A DNA stretch of 50,488 nt from Auxenochlorella pyrenoidosa (GCA_001430745.1 KQ482041.1:859299-909786); one strand, 5' to 3'. Shown: positions 8,742-22,000, counted from the first letter of the stretch. The notes: generated by a model not told the origin, from the letters alone. Numbers and translations: made by a program.

Positions 8742-11269
8742 ATGAGCACCGACGGCGGGGAGCCCGGCAAGGGTGCTGGCAGCAAGGCATCAGGGAGCAA
8801 GGCGAACAAGCAACTGAGGGAGCTGCAGCGCCTCATGGCGTGGGCCTGGGACAGCAGGCGAGCTAGGGGCGGGGACTTTTGGGCGCTGGGCGCGCCGGAA
8901 CGCAGCTGGCAGTGCTAACAACGCGCCCACCGGCACAACTACACCGCCAACTGATCACCACGCTGCCGCTCACTGCAACCACTCTTGTGACCATTTGCAG
9001 GGTAGAAGAACACCCACCCGGAGCCAAAGCCATGCATGACTTTGAGAATGTGCTAAACTTTCAGCTGGACACTTCCCGCCGGCGGCGCGGCTCCGCAACA
9101 CCCGCCTCGGCCGCCATGGACGGCAGCGACAGGCACGCCCGTCGGGCCGGCTCCGCAGAGCGCGGCACCAAGCGCGCCTCGCCTGCGCCGGCTGGATCAG
9201 GGGAGGCGAGCAAGGCGGGACGCAAGCCCGGCAAGGCAGCGCGGTGAGGTGCAGGAGTGGGGTAGGGGGTGGGGGGCCACCAGTGGCTGTGCCCCTGTGC
9301 CGCTAGCCTCTTCTGCTGTGTCCCCCTTGCTTGATGCGGTGGTGTTGGCATGCTGCGCTGGTGAGGTAAACGCTCTGCCGCATGTGGAGCGGCCCTTGCT
9401 TTCATGCATGGACCCAACCCCATTTGCTGATGCCTGCTGCTTCTTACTGCCTTTTTTTGACTCTGCAGTCTGCAGACATCTTTGACCCAACCCGCAGCCG
9501 CAGCCACTGGGGCGGAAGCAGGATCTGCCCCGGATCAGCAGCAGCCTACTGCGGCTAGTAGCCTGGTGCCCCAGGACAGCAGCCTGGCAGCGACCAGCGC
9601 AGCAGCAGATAGCGCGGGCCTGGCAGTGCCCAGCCCTGCAGCAGGCCAGGGGGCAACAGCCTTGGAGGCTACCCCTGCAGCACGCCAGCAGCCCCAGCAG
9701 GAGTCGCCACCACCTCTGCCGGCGCCCTGCCCAGGGGCAGCCGACGTCACGCCGGCTGTTGGGCTGGGCGGCGTGGCGCACACCCCTTCCACCCTGGCCA
9801 CCGCACAGCCTTCCCGGTGGGTGGCCGGCCGGCTGGTTGTAGGGATCATGCAAGGGTTTTGAGATGATGACACAAATGATGGAGCAGTGCGTGTGGTGGG
9901 CCCGCGTTTCTACTTCTCACGTGTGGTGGCGAGGCAGCAAGGGCTGCTCATCCCAGGCAGCCGCCTTCCATGAGCCAACCCTCTTGCTGCTCTTGCTTTC
10001 TGCCACGTGCAGCCCCAGCACTGGTGGCGCGGTCGCCCTGGCTGACGCACACTTCCTGCCCACACCGGCGCCCACACCGCTGCCGCTGGGCGCCATGCTG
10101 CACCAGCCCAGCGGGGAGGCGCCTGCGGCGACAGCGGCAGCAGAGCCGCAGTTCCGTGCGCCACCTCCGCGCAGCGTCCTGACCAGCCTCAAGCGCAAGG
10201 CTGAGGCCGCGCCTGCCGCAGCCGCTGCGGGCGTCGCAGCAGCGCCCGCAGCTGCAGCACCCGCCCCTGCCGACTCTGGCTCCGCTGGCACGGCAGAGGC
10301 AGCCCTGGCGCTCGACCTGCTGGCCGCAGGGCGTGCAGATGGCAGCCCTCGGGGCCCTGCCCCTGGTGCAGCCAGCGGCACCAAGTGCGTTGTGCCCGCC
10401 ATCTTTGTCGGCAGCGCTGCGGCAGCAGCTCGTGGTGGCACCGCCAGCACCGGCTCTGCCTCGCCCATGGAGGTGGATGCGGCAGAGCCGCCGGTGGCCA
10501 CGCCTGCAGCCGCGCCTGCCGCCGTGACGGCAGAGGTGCCCACCCCGGCGGCGCGTGCCCTGGCTGCAGCGGAGCAGCTCTCATTCCACCAGCCCCGCCC
10601 GGCCGCCTGCCCGCCGCTGTTCAAGCAGGCGCCAGCTGGGAGCACTGCCAAGAAGTGAGGGGGCAGGGGGGCGGTTGCCAGGAAGGCGTGGCTGCGGATG
10701 AGGCAGCTGGTGCGTGTACTGGGCCGCATGTCGGTCACTTTGCACCCTGCTGCATCCCCTCCCCCCGATTCCAATGCAGGGCCACAGCCAAGTCGCCCTT
10801 GGGCAGCAAGCGGCGCTCGCCGGCCAGTGCACCCGCTGGCAAGGAGAATGCCGGCCTGAACGGCAGCAGCAGCAGCGGGCTGACGCCGCGCACCGCCGAG
10901 CCGGCGCCGCCACCGCAGGCGGCCCTGTCCGCCTGGAAGCAGCAGCAGCTGGCGGCGCTCTCTGCCGGCTTCCACACGCGCCAGCGCCGCCTTCTGGAGC
11001 TGCTGTCAGCCTGCAACCGCGTGGCGCTCGCCTCGCCTGCCGCTGGCATGGCTGCAGCAGGCGCACCCGCGCAGGCTGCGCCAGCAAGTTGTGGCAGCGG
11101 CAGCAAGGCAGCCAAGGCGGATGGAGCAACGCCGGCTCTGGGGCCGCGTGCCGCTGCTGTGGCTGCCGCCAGCTGCTGGGCTGCCGCAGCCGGCAGCGGC
11201 GAGGGCCGTGGGGCGCGGGCTGGCATGGGCCGTGCGCTGGGCCGGCTCAAGGAGCAGCAGGCGGCCTAG
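8742..11269 (+). CDS. Ala-rich, probably nuclear protein with KEN and D-box motifs
   Basis: Five exons: 8742-8839, 9001-9243, 9469-9816, 10013-10654 and 10780-11269, giving 606 residues with all phases agreeing. The N-terminal part looks structured (KANKQLRELQRLMAV, HDFENVLNFQLDTSRRRR). A long Ala/Pro/Gly-rich disordered region follows, with basic clusters that could be nuclear signals (SLKRK, SKRRSP). Two short motifs stand out: PRSVLTSLKRK (an RxxL D-box type sequence, near residue 283) and GKENAG (a KEN box, near residue 465). SP and TP sites lie around them. Together these are typical of APC/C-degraded cell-cycle proteins such as securins, but no family domain is recognised. A final helix (RQRRLLELLSACNRVAL) precedes another Ala-rich tail. 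The cell-cycle role is inference from short motifs in a low-complexity protein. Confidence 0.65.
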
Positions 11270-11452
11270 GAGCTGCGCTGCTGCCTGCTTTCACGCAGTA
11301 ACAGCCATGGCCTGCGCGCATGCACATCCCACTCAATTCATTTGCCTTTGCCTGCCCCCTTGGATACAATGTGCCTCTCCTCATGCATACACATGCATAC
11401 ACATGGCAGTGAACCTGACCTGCTGTATTTGTTAGTAGCTGACCTCTCATTC

Positions 11453-11472
11453 TGTAAATGTGAAGCATTACA
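11453..11472. terminator. Facing TGTAA polyadenylation motifs of two convergent genes
   Basis: TGTAA at 11453-11457 serves the plus-strand gene ending at 11269. TTACA at 11468-11472, which is TGTAA on the minus strand, serves the TmcB-like gene ending at 11592. TGTAA is the established polyadenylation motif of Chlamydomonas and Volvox. The spacing puts the two 3' ends almost on top of each other. Confidence 0.55.
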
Positions 11473-11591
11473 CAGCAAGGGTCACGTTGCAGGCAGTGAT
11501 TTAGAGGCATAAAAAGTCATTTGAAGTGACAAGCTCAGTTAGCAGGAAAACATCAGTTGATAGGGGCGGTGGGGTCAGATCCTGGCCGCGC

Positions 11592-14500
11592 TCAGGTGCT
11601 CTCACCACCTGACGAGAAGGATCGGGAGCGGGTAAGGCCGCCGGCTGCCTCGCCTGGGCCCCGCCCCGCCGCGCTGTCCATGAGCGCGCCCACATCCACT
11701 TGCGGCAGGAAGGACAGCACCTCGGCCACCTTGCGGCTCTCAGCCTGGGTGGCGCGGATGTACTGCGGTGGGGTGGCAAGGGGCAGGTGAGGCATGGGCG
11801 GCAGACAAGGGCAGGAGCGGTAGGCGAGGGTGCAAGACAGGGTGCGCCGATTGTGGTGGGCGAGGCAGGCAAGACAGCAAGAAAACGGGCTCTGTGAGCT
11901 TCAGGGCAGCAGCGCTAGGTCAGGCAACCTCCCAAGCGGACGCCCTGCCGCCCAGCTCCCGCCGCCCACCCTGCCCACCCACCGGCTTGGCGATGAACAG
12001 GTGGTAGGCCAGTGCGCCAACGGCCACCGCCGCCAGCACGATGGACTGCAGGATCTTGGTGTAGGTGAAGTTGGAGACGTACAGGAAGATGGCGTTGCTG
12101 GCCTGCATGGCGGGGGACGGGAGGGCGCGGCAGGGAGGGCGGTGTGAGTGGGTGCCGCTGGTGCCAGCCATGCCCGCCTTAGACCGTCCCTTGGCTGCTT
12201 CCCCCGCCCCCGCGAGAAAGCGAGCTGGCCGGCGTGCCTTGAGCATGTAGAACCCATCCTCTGCGGGGATCTCCGCCAGGAAGCGGCGCGCCGGGTGCAG
12301 CACGCTGATGGCCGCGATGTCCTCCCTGGCCAGCGTGTGCGCCTGCTCCGCCATGGACACCAGGTACGTGTCCATCCCCATCTCAGCCATGTAGTAGACG
12401 GAGTTGGAGGGGGGGAGGCAGGAGCCGGCATCAGGCCTGCAAGGGGACGACGGGGGGTGGGCACCGTGTGGCGCCCCGGCCAGCTGCCGGCAAGCATGAC
12501 CGGCTTTGCCCACGCAGCAGCTGCCAGCATTGAGCCCGCGCCTTGCCTGTGGCACACATGCTGCTCGTAGAGAAGGTGGGAGCGTGCAGGGTTGGTCCAC
12601 TGGGTCGGAGGGAAGTTCATGTGAGCCAGGTTGTGGGCGGCGTTGTCCAGAGGCCTGCAGGGTAGTTGGGAAAGAAAGGAGAAGGCGACGGCTGGGGCAA
12701 CTACTGCCTGGTATTCCCTGCAGAGCAGCACGTTGCCAGGTCCAGGCTGCTCACCTGTAGGGGTTGTAGCTGCCGTACAGCAGGGTGTCGGAGTAGAACC
12801 GCAACCGCGTGGCAGCCAGGTCCTGCAGGGTGGGAGGCAAACCACGATGAGCCGACATCCCTGCATGTCCATGCATGCTTCGTGCACACTGCTCGGCCTT
12901 GCCTTGAGGGCGCATGCGGGCCGACCCTAACTGCTGCCCTCCCCTGCACCCACCAGGCTGGTGCGGATTGACATGGTCTTGGCAGTGTCGGCTGTCAGCC
13001 CAGTGCCCTCCACCAGCAGCTCGTTGGCAAAGAAGCAGGCGCGCGCATTGTAGATGAGCAGGCGCTCGCTGGCGTTCAAGCCCTGCAGGCAGGGGGAGCA
13101 ACGCGGAGGGAGAACAGTTTTGGGATTGGCAGGGCAGCAGTGAGGTACCCTTCAACCGTGCAAGGATGCTGTCTGCTCGCTCGACACCACCGCCACCACA
13201 GCCCTCCTTGCTCCGTCCCTCACATAGACGCGCTCCGCAGCGGAGGAGGTCCAGTAGTACTGCAGCAGGAAGGCGACTGCCACCACCGCCAGCCAGAAGC
13301 CCAGCGGACACATCATGCCCACCAGGCGGCGCCGCGTCATGGCAATCTTGTCCTGCGGCGAGGGCAAGGCAGGCTTGCGCTTTGGCATGCAACAACATCT
13401 CCTGCCTCTAGCCATCATGCAGCGTGCCAAGAGGCAAACCATGTGTGGCAGCCGATTTGTCCCCGGTCCCCGACCCATGTTCCCACCTGTGCCGCGCGCG
13501 CCGCCAATGTCCGGGCGCTGAGCTGCATGCTGACAGCTCCACCAGCGCCGCCAATGGCCTGCAGGCAGGGTGCAAGGGAGGTGCATGTGCAGCCAGCCTC
13601 TGCTTAAAGTTCCGCATACATTCAGGCATCTCCAAGCTGCCCTTGCCTCGGTCTCATCTTCGTCGTCTGATGCATCCTCCAGGTCGTCTGCCTGGACCTC
13701 CGCCCTGGAGCGCGCAAGACGAGGGGGCGGGGGGCAGGTGGCTGAGCGGGCGCAGATATCCCTGCCGCGCACTCGGCTGGCCCAGCAGCCAGCAGCCCAC
13801 CATAGCAGCGGGATCGCCGACATCCCTGCCCCACCTGGCCTGCACCAGCACCGCGGGGCGCGGCACGTACAGGAAGACGGCAAACAGGTTGAAGCGCTCT
13901 ACGGCCACAGCGCGCAGCAACCTGCTGGGGATGGGGGAGGCTTGGCTGAGCAGCCTGGCCGAAGCAATCGCAGGACCAAGCTTGGGAGAAGGGCTTGCAT
14001 GGGTGGGCTCGTCTAGACAAAGCAGCCCCACCAGAAGAGGTAGAGCGCCACCAGCGGGATGAAGACTGCCTCGCCGCCCAGCAGGCCCCAGGTGGCGCGC
14101 GCAATCGTGCCTAGGCGGCTCACGGCGAGCCTCGCTTGCAGGTCGGTGGCGTAGATCGTGTTCACTGGCAGGGGGGTTGAGAAGGAGAGCAGGACGGCTG
14201 GGGCAGAAGTGCAAGCTGATCGGAGAGCCTGGCCCAGCACATCCTGGCGCTACGCAGGCGTGTTGGGAGCTGGACAGCCTCACCGGCAATGATGTCCGGA
14301 ATGTTCTCGATGAGGAACCGCCAGTCGGGCATTTCGGTCATGCTGCGCAGTGAGGCAGGCTGGCGAGATTAGCAGACTCTAAACTTTAAAGTTTGCTACA
14401 GGGGTACTGTGCATGGCAAGCACTGCCCAGCTCAATAAACGTCTGACCACCTCCGCCTGCATCCCCACCCCCTCACTTGTAGATGTACTCCTCGGGCAGC

Positions 14501-16074
14501 GCTGCGTGAGTGCATGAGGCAGGCCAGGGCTCAGCATTGAGTGTGCTGCAGGAGGTATGCCTCACCCCAGCTAGGCGGCCAGCCAGCCAGCCCTGAGAGC
14601 AGGCAAGCAGCCGTGTGCCTCCCACGTCCCGCACCTGCAACAGACTTGTAGGCATTCACGCCTGCCTGACAGGCATCCTGCAGAGAACAGGGAAGATTAG
14701 ATTAATGAAGCAGAGCATGGGGCTGGCGCTGTATTGACTGATCAAGGGCCTCCCCTGGCGCGCAACTGCATGAACGCCCTTGCAGCTCCTTACCCACAGC
14801 GACATCTCTGCTTGAAAACTCTGTGTTCCAGTGCCGACGTCCTCGTACTACACCAAAGCGCAGAGGATTAGGGATTAAAAAATGATGCTTGTTGCTGTTG
14901 AGCACACCAGGCCCCCCTGTACACGGCGCGGCAGCCTGCAGATTCTATTTCCAGCTGAGAAGGACTCCTGGTCCTTTCTTCTCGCCTGCGTCAGGTTGAA
15001 GCGATGCGTCTGAAAGAAAGTGCGAGTGGTCTGGGCGGCCTTGCCCGTTGCAAAGTAGAGGTGCTCCAGGAAGGTCTGCAGGGGTGCGGAGGCCAAGGGG
15101 GGTGGTGCCTGATAATGCATGCATGTTGTGAAAGCGGTGGTGCTCTAGCCACACACGTCTGGTTGGCATGGCCAACGGCAGCGCTGCCCAGCTGAAGCCA
15201 ACAACCTCAACGCACCTCAAAATCAGACACCTTTTTGATCACAGAAGCGGCTGCAGAGGGCAGCAGAGGGAGAGGAAGGAATGCGCAGGCTTCCCAGTGT
15301 AGGTCCACCGCCAGACTGATTCTGCACCCAGCCTGCAATCCGCGGGCAAAGCTGCTGCTTGACATGGCAGGTCAAACTGACCTGAAATGTTTTGGGGCGG
15401 GAAGAGCTTGACGTCGCCAAACTCTGCCATCTCCACCCCTGCAGACATTTGCAGGTCAAGCCTGATGGTCACTGGCAACCCTGCCACTGCAGCTGCATGG
15501 AATCAGAATCCTCCTGCTCCAATCTGCTCACCAGCATACTGGATGTTGCGCACGTCTGTGAGGGCCGAGATCGCATTGCGAGCTGCCTGCCCGGCCTGCA
15601 GAGCATGTGCGGACGCAGCACAGAGACAGCAGGATTTGGTGTCGTCGCTCAACAGGCTGGCCCACATTCTGAGCCCTCTTTTCAACTTGCGGACAGGGGG
15701 CGCTCAGCCCCACCACACCCTGCCCACCATGTCGATCTGGTCGATGTAGACCATGGAGGAGTTGACCATGGCCACCGACACCGCAAAGCAGACGGCATGC
15801 GCCAGCACCAGCGCCCCCAGCACCCACAGCACACGCCGCTGCAAGGGGGGGGAGGGCCGAGGGAGTGGCTGCGTTGCCTGGCGCGGTGCGGGCGCAAAAG
15901 CAAGCCATCCACTGTGGTCAGCTGCTAGGCCGGGCGAGTCCCACCCACCCCTACCTGCAGCGTGGTGATGGCCTGCCGCGCGCGCCGCGAGTTGAGCAGC
16001 TTGTACGCCTTTTTGAAGCGCTTGAGCCGCGAGAGGTCAGCTGCATCGTCGTCGCCCAGACCGCTGCTGCCGGC
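11592..16074 (-). other. TmcB-like gene, C-terminal membrane module (exons 38-58)
   Basis: Exons: 16074-15955, 15838-15728, 15595-15532, 15486-15382, 15250-15216, 15075-14986, 14847-14794, 14677-14635, 14501-14477, 14342-14284, 14164-14032, 13921-13835, 13704-13647, 13558-13487, 13352-13224, 13082-12954, 12822-12755, 12654-12547, 12436-12238, 12102-11983 and 11762-11592. Membrane segments include VLWVLGALVLAHAVCFAVSV, GEAVFIPLVALYLF, LGFWLAVVAVAFLLQYYW and SIVLAAVAVGALAYHLFIA. Large loops between them probably face the same side. GC donors follow exons 43 (GCGAGA), 50 (GCAAGG), 55 (GCAAGG) and 56 (GCACGC). Exon 44 (YEDVGTGTQSFQAEMSLW) uses a TAG acceptor and GTAAGG donor. Its inclusion, and the GC donor before it, are supported by phase only. 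Confidence 0.7.
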
Positions 16075-19000
16075 CTGCTCAGGATAGAAAGAAATGCAGG
16101 GCAGCAGAGCAGCCAGTGTGCTACATGCCCGACCTGCCTAGTCCAGCCTTCTTCCTGCCAGATCTTCCCGCGCTCTGCAAGGCTGCACCCAATCTGCGTG
16201 CCGCTCCCCACCCACCGCGCTGGACAGCCCATCCGAGTCGCCGGCGCTGCTGCTGCCAGCCGCGCTGCCCGCCTTTTCGATGGCGCCGCTCTCCTCCAAT
16301 ACCAGCGCCACATCTGGGAGGGGCAGCTTGCTGACGCCGTCTGGCAAGCCATCCGCCAGGCCGGCACCAGAGCGCCCACGGATGTGCGCCACCTGGCCGC
16401 CTGTACAGGGCGCGTGAGGGCAGGGGCCGCTTTTGTAATGGCAATCAGCTTGCAGGGCATTCATGCACATATCAAAGCAGCAGGACAGGCCCAGGAGGCA
16501 CTGTATGCCACAGCAGCAGGTGATGCATTGCTCAACGGCACCACCAACCTGCGGCGATTGTGCCTGGCGCCTCGGCGCCTGCCTCTGGCAGCCCCTCTGG
16601 AACCGCTGTCGCCTGCCCGCTGAGCCAGTTGGCCACACGCTGCATCTTGGCCTGCAGCTCCGCCGGGTCCACAGCATCCTCGCCGCCCTCCTCGCCGCCG
16701 CTGCCGCCACCCGCTGGCTGCGGCGCTACATCCTCTGCCTCCTCGGCCTGCTGGGGGGCAGGGAAGCAGGATGCGTGGTGCTGCTGGCACCAGGCATATC
16801 CAACCAAGGTGCCTTGGTTTTTTAAACCCGAGCACGCCAACCAGGCAGCTTACCCCTGTCCCTGGCACGCACACTGCACAACCTACCTGACTGCTGAGCT
16901 GCAAGCTGCGCTCCCCTGGCTCAGGCTGCTCCTCCTCTCGCTGGGCACTGCCGTCATCCTGGACGTCTGTCTCATCAGCAGCACTGCCGTCAGTCTTTCT
17001 CTCTGCAGCAGCAGGAGCCTCATCACTGCTGCCAAAACCAGCAGGGGAGCAGCCAGTCGTGCCGGGTCGCGAATCGCCGCCATTCGTGGCAGCCACAATC
17101 TCTGCAGCAGCCTGAGACGCTGCTGCAGGGGAGGCATACTGGCTGCCTGGTGGGAAGGCCAGGCCTGCCAGCACAGCTTGGGTGTTGTGGTCGATAGGGC
17201 AGGCTGAATGGACAGGCAAAGGAGGGGAACAGGATGGCTTCAGACATGGGGTTGCGCTGAGCTGAGCGAAGAGAGAATGTCAAAGACCCAGCCAATTCTG
17301 CCTCTTCCTCATGAACTGCCTCTTCCTCATGAACAAAGTCACTGCGTGCAGCAGCATCCCACCTGAATGTGAGGGCGGGGTTGCTGACATGGGCCGGCTG
17401 CTGGTGCCCATTCCCAGGCGCTGCAGCAGCGAGCTGCCGCCGCTGAGCGCACGGTGGAAGGGGCAGCCTGCTGCCGCGGCCTCAGCATTGTAGCCTGGGG
17501 CTGCCGCGCTGGCTGCCTGGGCAGCTCCATCGTCTGCTGCGGCTGCATACACTCCGTGCTGCAAGATGCCGCCTGTAATAGGAGCTGATGAACTAGCGGC
17601 GGCACCAGGGGTCTGGGCAGCTCTACTCACCCCCAGCAGCGCCTCAATCTGGGCAAAGGCAGAGATGGGGCGTGGCACGATGATGCGCGCAATGTACCTG
17701 CTGGGTGCGCACGCGGCAAGGGGACGGCACAGGCGTCAGGCTCAGATCAAGGCAGTGGGCGGGCGGTGACCCTATGCGCAGGGTTCGATACGAGACTGGA
17801 CTGGCGCTGCGCTGCATCTTTGCGAATTGTTCGTGTTCAAGAGTGCTGTCACTCCCCACCTGCCGGGCCGCTCCACAGAAGCGGCAGCCTGCAGGCTGAT
17901 GTGCAGCGGCCTGCCGTCGGGGTGCATGGCCTCTGCGCTGATCACGGCGCCGATGCTCTTCTTGCTGCCGCCCTTCTGGCCGCGCGCCACCAGCAGCTCA
18001 GAGGTGGCGCCGTCAGGGCAGACGCGCGGCAGCACCTGGGTGTGGGGCAGGCATGCAGTGACTTTTGTTTATGTAAAATGAATTGTCTGTGCATAGAAAA
18101 TAAATCTTGCGCTCAAGTCTTTTCATGCAATCACACCTGGACAGCTAAATGGTGGGCATACTTGCCCGCTGAAGCACAGTAAGCCACCGCAATCCACATT
18201 CCCTGCCACCTCCCACCAGCGCCCTCACCTTTTGGATGGGCTCGCCCACCAGCTCGGCGGCGGGCAGCCCGAAGATCAGCCCCGCCTCCTCGCTGGCCTT
18301 CTTGACCCGACAGCGGGCATCCAGCTCCATCATGCCCTCCAGGTAGTCTGCACATGGCACTTTTGGAGTGCAAATCCAGGTGGAGGTAGCCCCAACCCAA
18401 GAGGCATGAAGAGGTGAGCTGGACTTCAGCGATGCAGGGCGGGCTGGTCTGGAGTCCGACCTAACAGCATGGCCCATCCCTTGTTCGTGTGCTGCTTGCC
18501 TGCACGGTACAGGTGCATCATGGTAGCGTTCTCCTCCTTGCCAGTCTCCTTGTCTGCCGGCGGCACGATGGTCAGCACGCAGGGCACGGTGCGCTTGCCG
18601 CGGATGGCTGCTGCCACACGGAAGGACGATGCCTCCTTGCTGCATGGACCAAGCAAGATGGTGCATTGTGCTCAGGCTCAGCACATAACTGCAGGCATGG
18701 GGGCTCAATTGCACCATAAGCAACCTGCCCACCCCTGCACCTGCACATGCCCCCTGCCACAGCTGCACCTGCGGGTCTTGGCTACCAGGTCTGCCTGCAG
18801 CTCGGCCACGCTGCGGGTGTCGCGCCGGTACGCATCCACAAAGTCGGACAGCGGGCGGCCCACCACCTCCTGTGATGGCCGCAGGGGAGAGTTGCTGTGT
18901 CTGTGAGAAGCGAGTACAGACCTCCACCCTGGCAGCAGTGCACTGCAGACTGGCAGCCCTGGGACAGAGGCTGTCTACATCCAGCAGACACGGCCCACCC

Positions 19001-22000
19001 TGCCAGCCACTTGCCGTGCTCTCCAGCGACAGGATGGAAGTGTTGCCTTGAGGCGGCGCCACCAGCACGCCTTGTGAGTCCACCGTCAGCGTCACGCGGT
19101 TGTATTCGGCCTGCTGGGAGGTCTAGCAGAGAGTTTTGCACAAAGTTGGCGTGAAATGCAGCAGTCTGCTCGGTGCTGCCTCAAGCTGGAACAGGGCCTC
19201 TTCCCCAGCTGCCCCTCAGACACCACCCACCTCCTCCTTGCTGGCCACTGCGGCAATCTTGACCGAGTATATTGGACCTGCAGATACAAAGAGCTTGAAC
19301 ACTGGTCGGGCAAGTCCGTGTTTGACTGCCACTTTGCAGCCACCCTGGAGCTCTTGGTCCTCACACACCTGTGTCTGTGGTCCGCTCCGACAGCTCCATC
19401 AGTGCAGGCACCAGCTTGCCGCCGTGCGCCTTGAACTCCACCACACGCCCGCTGCGGCATTTGAGCCCCGGGCAGCGCGACAGATCTGGAAGCAAGCAAG
19501 TGGGATGGGGTGGGTGGCAGTGGCATGCAGTTGGGAGGGGCGATAACGCAAAGCCATCTGGGGCATCTCGCTGCCTTGCAGGGTGTGTCGGCCTGCCAGC
19601 AGCCTGCACGCCCCGCCCAGCAGCAGCAGCAGCAGCAGCAGTTGCAGCAGCAGCAGCTCACCTCGCCCCTTGATGTAGCGCTGGTGTAGCTGGGCCAGCG
19701 GCTCGGGCATGAGGTCGTGCAGCTTGCTCTTCAGCAGCTGCTCCGACGTGTAGCCCAGCATCTCAGACAGGCTGGAGTTGGCGTAGATGATCTGGGAAAC
19801 AGAAACATGGGGCAGAGGAGGGGCGGAGAAGCTCAACGTTGTTGAGCAGCATGCTCCCAGCAGGGGGCTCCTGGTATGCTTTTGACCTAGGCAGCCGGTT
19901 GCTGTCTAAGCCCCCTCATCCAGCTGCACAAGGCCCCTCACCCAGCTTCACAAGCCCACCCTAGTCCCTCCACGACTGCAACCCGCCTCACTCGCGCTGA
20001 CACCGGGTTTACGACGAGGAGGCCGCTGTAGCGGTCTGCGTGGCTCATGTGAATCTTGGCCACGCGCACTGCGTCCGTGCCCGACCGGCTTCCCTTGCAC
20101 GAGACTTGCACCTCTGTGCATGGGGGGCGGGCCAATGACTGGGCTGGCTTGTGTCAGACAGGCATGCTGGCTTAGGCTTCCAAACGTCTCGCAAGCAAGG
20201 CGACGGGCGAGCTGACAGAAGCATTGCGTTAGCAACATCAGCCAAGGCGGGATGTCCCTCAACCTGTGCCCGCCCTGCCGCCCACACGGCTCACCCTCCC
20301 CGTATCGTGTGGATACCATGAGCGTTCCAAAGTCGTGCTCCTGGCCAAAAGGCCCGTTCACAATCTTGGCAACGATATCTGCTGCCTTCTCTGTATTGCT
20401 GCTCAGGCTGGCAAAGCTCTGCAGGGCATGGGAGTTGGAGGGGCAGATTGTTTGGACCTGGCTGGGCTTGCCGTTGAGACCATTGCCTGCTGGTTCGCAC
20501 TGAGCTACTACCACGGCTGCAGCAACAAAGGGCAGGCCCAACCACGCACTGTACACCGCCTCAGCCCAGCCTTACTTTGCCAATCACATCCTCTGCCTGC
20601 AGCGAGGCATGTGGACAGAGGGGAGCAGCTGTTAGTCCCTCCAGGCAGCACGCACACTGGTAAGCAACAAGCTCAGCTGTCAACACCAGAAGCCTGCTGC
20701 TCCAAGCTGCGGCATGTGCAGCCCCGTCCACGCACCGCATAGCCCAGGACGTTGCCAAACCCGCGGCTCACGCACACCACATTTCCAGTGGCAGCTGCAC
20801 ATGGGGGGGAACAATTACAGCTCAGCGATATTATGGCAAAGTAAGCGCTTGCCCCAAAGGTTGCAGGGCAGCCCTGTTCGGCAAGAACATCCCGCAGTCA
20901 TGCCAAAGCACCTCTGCTGGGCCCCTGCCCAAGCCAGAGGCACTTCCCTTCAGCCTCTGCCCCAGCGCTCACTGCAGTAGGCGGTGGCTACGCGATCGTC
21001 GTCATCCATGGGTGCAATGACGCCCAGGAAGCACTCGGTGCCTGGCACAGAGGATTTGCAGGGTCGGCCGGTCAGGTGGCATGAGCAGGCAGACAGCAGG
21101 CAGACAGGCTGTCTCTCAGGCCACCATGGCTGTGACATCTACTGTGAGTGGAACAGGACAGGGCAAATCGGCTCATGTGCCATGGCATACTCAGCCTTAT
21201 CCCTGTGCTGGCCGGGCTGCATCCGCGACACAACCACCAGCCTGTCTCCCGCACACCTCCAAGGGTCACGGGTGTGACGCAGAGCGAGATGGGGAAGATG
21301 AAACGGTGCCTGTGCAGCGCCACCACCTCGCGGACCGTGTCAAGGATGCGCGGCAACCGCGTGTTGGCATAGTTGCGCAGGTAGCCTGGGTTGGGGGAGA
21401 AAGCTGTGGGCAGCCACGCCAGAGCTGCTGCTCGTGCTCCCAGGCAGCAACAGGTATGCGTCACGACGCAAGCAAGCCTGCCTTGGCCATTTAGGACTAA
21501 CCCTCCCCGCCTGCCCACCATCGTGTTGCATGGAGAACGGGGCGGGCATGATGCGTGACACGTTGCTGCCCTCCAGCTCTCCCTTGCGGTAGCCAAACAT
21601 GCGCAGGAAGCCATCGTTCACGTGCTGGACAAGTCCTTCAAGATTGATCACGCATACAGCGTCAGACGTCCTGCCAGACGGAGAATGTGGACGAGGGGAG
21701 GGCAGGTGCATGATGGCGGTGCATGGTGCAGGCGCATGGTCCAATTCCTGCGCTGTTCCCACAGCACCTCAAGCACAAATGCCAGGCTGCAATGACTGCA
21801 CAAAATTCTGCCATAAGCCTCCCCTCCTTCCACGCAGGCCAGCACCCACTCGTCAATCATGTTCATCATCTTGTTGGCAGCTTCGTCCTTGAAGGTGCGG
21901 TCAATCATCTGCACGATGAGGGCAGAAGCACACAGGGGTTGGGGCACAAAACTGGGCAAAGCTTGTTTCCAAAAGCTGCACCTCGCCCTGCGCTCCCTTT

